Shown here: positions 4,825 through 5,498 of the stretch, in pieces
How the letters are laid out: every line of letters starts with the position of its first letter
Position numbering within the stretch: position 1 is the stretch's first letter
Source of the DNA: Pseudomonadota bacterium
Lineage (GTDB): Bacteria > Pseudomonadota > Alphaproteobacteria > Rhizobiales > Devosiaceae
Direction of reading: 5' to 3'
Length of the DNA stretch: 5,498 nucleotides
NCBI GenBank assembly: GCA_023437755.1
Contig: JAEZFJ010000072.1
Coordinates: forward strand, 1 to 5,498
Notes under the pieces: model-generated
Told to the model about the DNA's origin: nothing
Seen by the model: the letters and a program-made list of their open reading frames with translations, nothing else
Databases searched by the model: none
Made by a program: the position numbers and the translations under genes

Positions 4825-5498
4825 TCAGGCGCCGGCGGGCATGTCTTCCTTCTTGCGCTCGGAGTAGATGTAGAGCGGACGGACGTCCTTGCCCTTCACC
4901 ACTTCTTCGCTGATCACCACTTCCTCGACGCCTTCCAGCGACGGCAGGTCGTACATGGTATCGAGCAGGATCGCTTCCATGATCGAACGGAGGCCGCGGG
5001 CGCCGGTCTTGCGCTCGATGGCCTTCTCGGCGATCGCCTTGAGGGCGTCCTCGTGGAAGGTCAGTTCCACCTCTTCCATCTGGAACAGGCGGGCGTACTG
5101 GCGAACCAGGGCGTTCTTGGGCGCGGTCAGGATCTCGATCAGCGCCGGCACGTCCAGGTCTTCCAGCGTTGCCAGCACCGGGAGGCGGCCGATGAATTCG
5201 GGGATCAGGCCGAACTTCACCAGATCTTCCGGAGCCACGTCCTTCAGGACTTCGCCGACGCGACGATCCTGCGGGTCCTTGACGGTGGCCGAGAAGCCGA
5301 TGCCCGAGCCCTCGCCGCGCGCCGAGATGATGCGCTCGAGGCCGGCAAAGGCGCCGCCACAGATGAACAGAATGTTGGTCGTGTCCACCTGCAGGAATTC
5401 CTGCTGCGGATGCTTGCGCCCGCCCTGCGGCGGCACGGAGGCCACGGTGCCTTCCATGATCTTCAGCAGCGCCTGCTGCACGCCCTCGCCCGACACGT
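4825..5498 (-). CDS. clpX: ATP-dependent Clp protease ATP-binding subunit ClpX, C-terminal part
   Basis: ClpX is the AAA+ hexameric unfoldase that feeds substrates to the ClpP peptidase in the cytoplasm. The visible 224 residues, just over half of the usual ~420, start inside the AAA+ large domain (SGEGVQQALLKIMEGT). They contain the pore-region RKH motif (GGRKHPQQEF), the ClpP-docking IGF loop (SGIGFSATV, near 5293-5301), the arginine-finger segment (PEFIGRLPV) and the sensor-2 motif (TGARGLRSIME). The stop is TGA-type at 4825-4827, after KKEDMPAGA. The zinc-binding N-domain and Walker motifs lie beyond the right edge; the apparent GTG start at 5494-5496 is only the first full codon in view. 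No disruption is seen, and ClpP binding looks intact. Confidence 0.95.
   Translation of the reverse strand, partial: VSGEGVQQALLKIMEGTVASVPPQGGRKHPQQEFLQVDTTNILFICGGAFAGLERIISARGEGSGIGFSATVKDPQDRRVGEVLKDVAPEDLVKFGLIPEFIGRLPVLATLEDLDVPALIEILTAPKNALVRQYARLFQMEEVELTFHEDALKAIAEKAIERKTGARGLRSIMEAILLDTMYDLPSLEGVEEVVISEEVVKGKDVRPLYIYSERKKEDMPAGA

Overview
The window is GC-rich, bacterial, and almost certainly alphaproteobacterial. Three things support this. The ClpX and Lon sequences are of that type. There is a CTTG-N17-CYTATnT heat-shock promoter in front of lon. There is also an intergenic palindrome of the TCCTgAGCTTGtCGAAGGA kind seen across that class. Order or genus cannot be fixed from the sequence. 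No RNA gene, CRISPR array or insertion sequence was seen.

Layout, left to right. Positions 1-1083 (minus) hold the 5' part of lon: the N-terminal substrate-binding domain, then an in-frame TAG at 229-231, then unmistakable Lon sequence in the same frame running off the left edge just before the Walker A motif. Positions 1084-1294 are a divergent control region with a heat-shock-type promoter, a GC-rich leader hairpin and the ribosome binding sites of lon and arginase. Positions 1295-2294 (plus) hold an arginase gene broken by a 10-bp tandem duplication at 1644-1670; removing one unit restores a 329-residue arginase with all its metal ligands. Positions 2295-2458 hold no credible gene, but carry an imperfect hairpin (2414-2446) between two converging genes. 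Positions 2459-3580 (minus) and 3661-4737 (plus) are two divergently transcribed citrate synthase family genes. The minus-strand one has a MerR/excisionase-type helix-turn-helix fused to a citrate synthase fold with altered active-site motifs. The 80-bp gap between them holds two palindromes sharing a TTGA half-site. A strong rho-independent terminator (4771-4802) follows, then the C-terminal part of clpX (4825-5498, minus), which runs off the right edge.

How it fits together. In most alphaproteobacteria clpP, clpX and lon are consecutive. Here clpX and lon keep the same orientation but are separated by about 3.7 kb of amino-acid and central-carbon genes, and clpX has its own terminator. The two points that most deserve attention are the two disabling lesions (lon amber, arginase duplication), which lie about 1.4 kb apart on either side of one divergent promoter region, and the DNA-binding-domain/citrate-synthase fusion, which may control the pair through the palindromes between them. 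The lesions could be real gene decay, phase-variable or split genes, or assembly errors; the sequence alone cannot decide.
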